DNA from: UBA2330 sp035443185
Lineage (GTDB): Bacteria; Bacteroidota; Ignavibacteria; Tepidaquicellales; Tepidaquicellaceae
Assembly: GCA_035443185.1 (NCBI GenBank)
Contig: DAORRV010000003.1
Span: 1 to 64,000 of the forward strand
DNA: 64,000 bases
Direction: 5' to 3'
This document shows positions 63,199-64,000 of this stretch, in pieces. Below the pieces are notes generated by a model that saw only the letters and a list, made by a program, of their open reading frames with translations, searched no databases and was not told where the DNA came from. Both the position numbers and the translations under genes were made by a program. Every line of letters starts with the position of its first letter. Position 1 is the first letter of the stretch.

Positions 63199-64000
63199 TT
63201 ATTTTCCTCCGGGGATTAAATTTAAAATCTCATTAATTGACATCATATTGTTATCTGTTTCATAAGATCTTCCATTCTCCAATATTGATTTTGCAGTTTC
63301 AATCATTGCAGGATATGCACTTCTTAAAAGATGGTTTGCATAAATTACGATACTCACTCCCGCTTTTTCAAGTTCAGATTCATAGATAGAACTGTAGCTT
63401 GAAGGTACTGCAATCAGCGGCACTTTACTTTCAAATTTTTCATACTCTCTGCAGAATTCCAATATTTCATCAGGTGATTTTTCCTTACTGTGAATCATAA
63501 TTCCGTCCGCACCTGCATTGATATAAGCCTCAGCTCGTTGTAAAGCATCCTCAAGACCTGCCTTCAGAATAAGACTTTCTATCCTTGCTATGATCATAAA
63601 ATCTTCCGTGACTCTTGATCTTTTTCCCGTATTTATTTTTTCACAAAAATTTTCTATCGATTCCTGAGTCTGATCTACATCAGTTCCAAAAAGGGAATTT
63701 TTCTTTAAGCCGGTTTTGTCTTCAATTATAACAGCGGAAACACCGAGCCGTTCTAATGTTCTTACGGTAAATGCAAAATGCTCTGTCCTGCCACCTGTAT
63801 CTCCATCATAAATGATCGGCTTTGTAGTAACTTCTATAATATCATTAAGTGTATGAAGTCTTGCAGTGACATCAACAGTTTCTGTATCTGGTTTTCCTTT
63901 TGCAGTAGAATCCGTAAGACTGCTAAGCCACATACCATCGAATTCAACTTTCACTCCATCTCTTTTTGAAAAAATATTTTCGACAATAAGTCCGGTAATT
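63199..64000 (-). CDS. pepM: Phosphoenolpyruvate phosphomutase (5' end beyond window)
   Basis: The frame is open to base 64000 and encodes ITGLIVENIFSKRDG before the first GTG at 63954, matching the conserved N-terminal region of PEP mutases, so the gene continues past the window and the GTG is not the true start. The catalytic signature EDKTGLKKNSLFG (E-D-K-x5-N-S) and IIYDGDTGG are present, which separate PepM from isocitrate-lyase relatives. It forms the C-P bond by rearranging phosphoenolpyruvate to phosphonopyruvate. Some family members carry an N-terminal nucleotidyltransferase domain; whether this one does cannot be seen. Confidence 0.93.
   Translation of the reverse strand, partial: ITGLIVENIFSKRDGVKVEFDGMWLSSLTDSTAKGKPDTETVDVTARLHTLNDIIEVTTKPIIYDGDTGGRTEHFAFTVRTLERLGVSAVIIEDKTGLKKNSLFGTDVDQTQESIENFCEKINTGKRSRVTEDFMIIARIESLILKAGLEDALQRAEAYINAGADGIMIHSKEKSPDEILEFCREYEKFESKVPLIAVPSSYSSIYESELEKAGVSIVIYANHLLRSAYPAMIETAKSILENGRSYETDNNMMSINEILNLIPGGK

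Noticed and set aside
1..64000. tRNA, rRNA, insertion sequences or integrase genes
   Set aside because: I looked for transposase or integrase proteins, rRNA-like blocks and tRNA-type cloverleaf sequence by eye and saw none; a dedicated scan could still find a small RNA.
63955..64000. GTG at 63954 as the true start of pepM
   Set aside because: The upstream codons stay open and match conserved PepM sequence, so the gene is cut by the window edge.

Overview
The window is AT-rich and almost every gene lies on the minus strand, so transcription runs from high to low coordinates. The leftmost gene ends in a type IX secretion (T9SS) type A sorting domain with the QNYPNPFNPST signature. Together with the AT-rich sequence and the lack of clear Shine-Dalgarno leaders, this points to the Ignavibacteriota / Chlorobiota / Bacteroidota group, most likely an Ignavibacteria-like bacterium. 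That placement is inference; there is no rRNA or marker gene here to confirm it.

The window holds 55 protein genes that I can support. From about 4.4 kb to the right edge they form one very long, tightly packed surface-glycan locus, with many 1-4 bp stop/start overlaps. Left end (0-4.3 kb): a secreted Asp-box propeller protein with a T9SS tail, and a Wzi-like outer-membrane barrel. 4.4-8.3 kb: a glycan-initiation module made of a membrane 4,6-dehydratase, a PglC-like phosphosugar transferase and a PLP aminotransferase. 8.3-14.7 kb: glycosyltransferases, methyltransferases, an acyltransferase and an AsnB amidotransferase. 14.7-15.1 kb: the only gap over 300 bp, filled by four near-identical palindromes about 120 bp apart. 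15.1-31.9 kb: a UDP-glucuronate 4-epimerase, a formyltransferase-like protein, a CapK-like AMP-ligase, a Wzy-like membrane protein, a second AsnB, several glycosyltransferases and WecE. 32.1-49.2 kb: a NeuD/PglD-like acetyltransferase, WbqC-like protein, many GT2/GT4 enzymes including a tandem double GT4, an AsnB relative without a glutaminase domain, a deacetylase-like protein, methyltransferases and a sulfotransferase-like protein. 49.2-56.1 kb: an amino-sugar block (two aminotransferases, Gfo/Idh dehydrogenase, cupin) followed by two glycosyltransferases and a methyltransferase. 56.1-59.7 kb: a Wzt-type ABC ATPase, an unusual SDR and a DUF4910-type peptidase-like protein. 59.7-64 kb: a TagB/TagF-like polymer transferase followed by a phosphonate cassette (phosphonoacetaldehyde reductase, phosphonopyruvate decarboxylase, PEP mutase cut by the window edge).

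Read together, the genes predict a large, heavily decorated surface polysaccharide: amidated uronic acids, 4-amino-6-deoxy sugars, O-methyl, acyl and possibly sulfate groups, and probably a 2-hydroxyethylphosphonate or related phosphonate substituent. No Wzx flippase and no Wzm permease is present, so the membrane export partner must lie elsewhere.

The most notable observations are the phosphonate cassette joined to a teichoic-acid-type transferase, the regularly spaced palindrome array, the use of TTG as the apparent start codon in about 20 of 54 genes, and a short tandem duplication with heptamer repeats between the WbqC-like and acetyltransferase genes. No tRNA, rRNA, insertion sequence or CRISPR array was seen.
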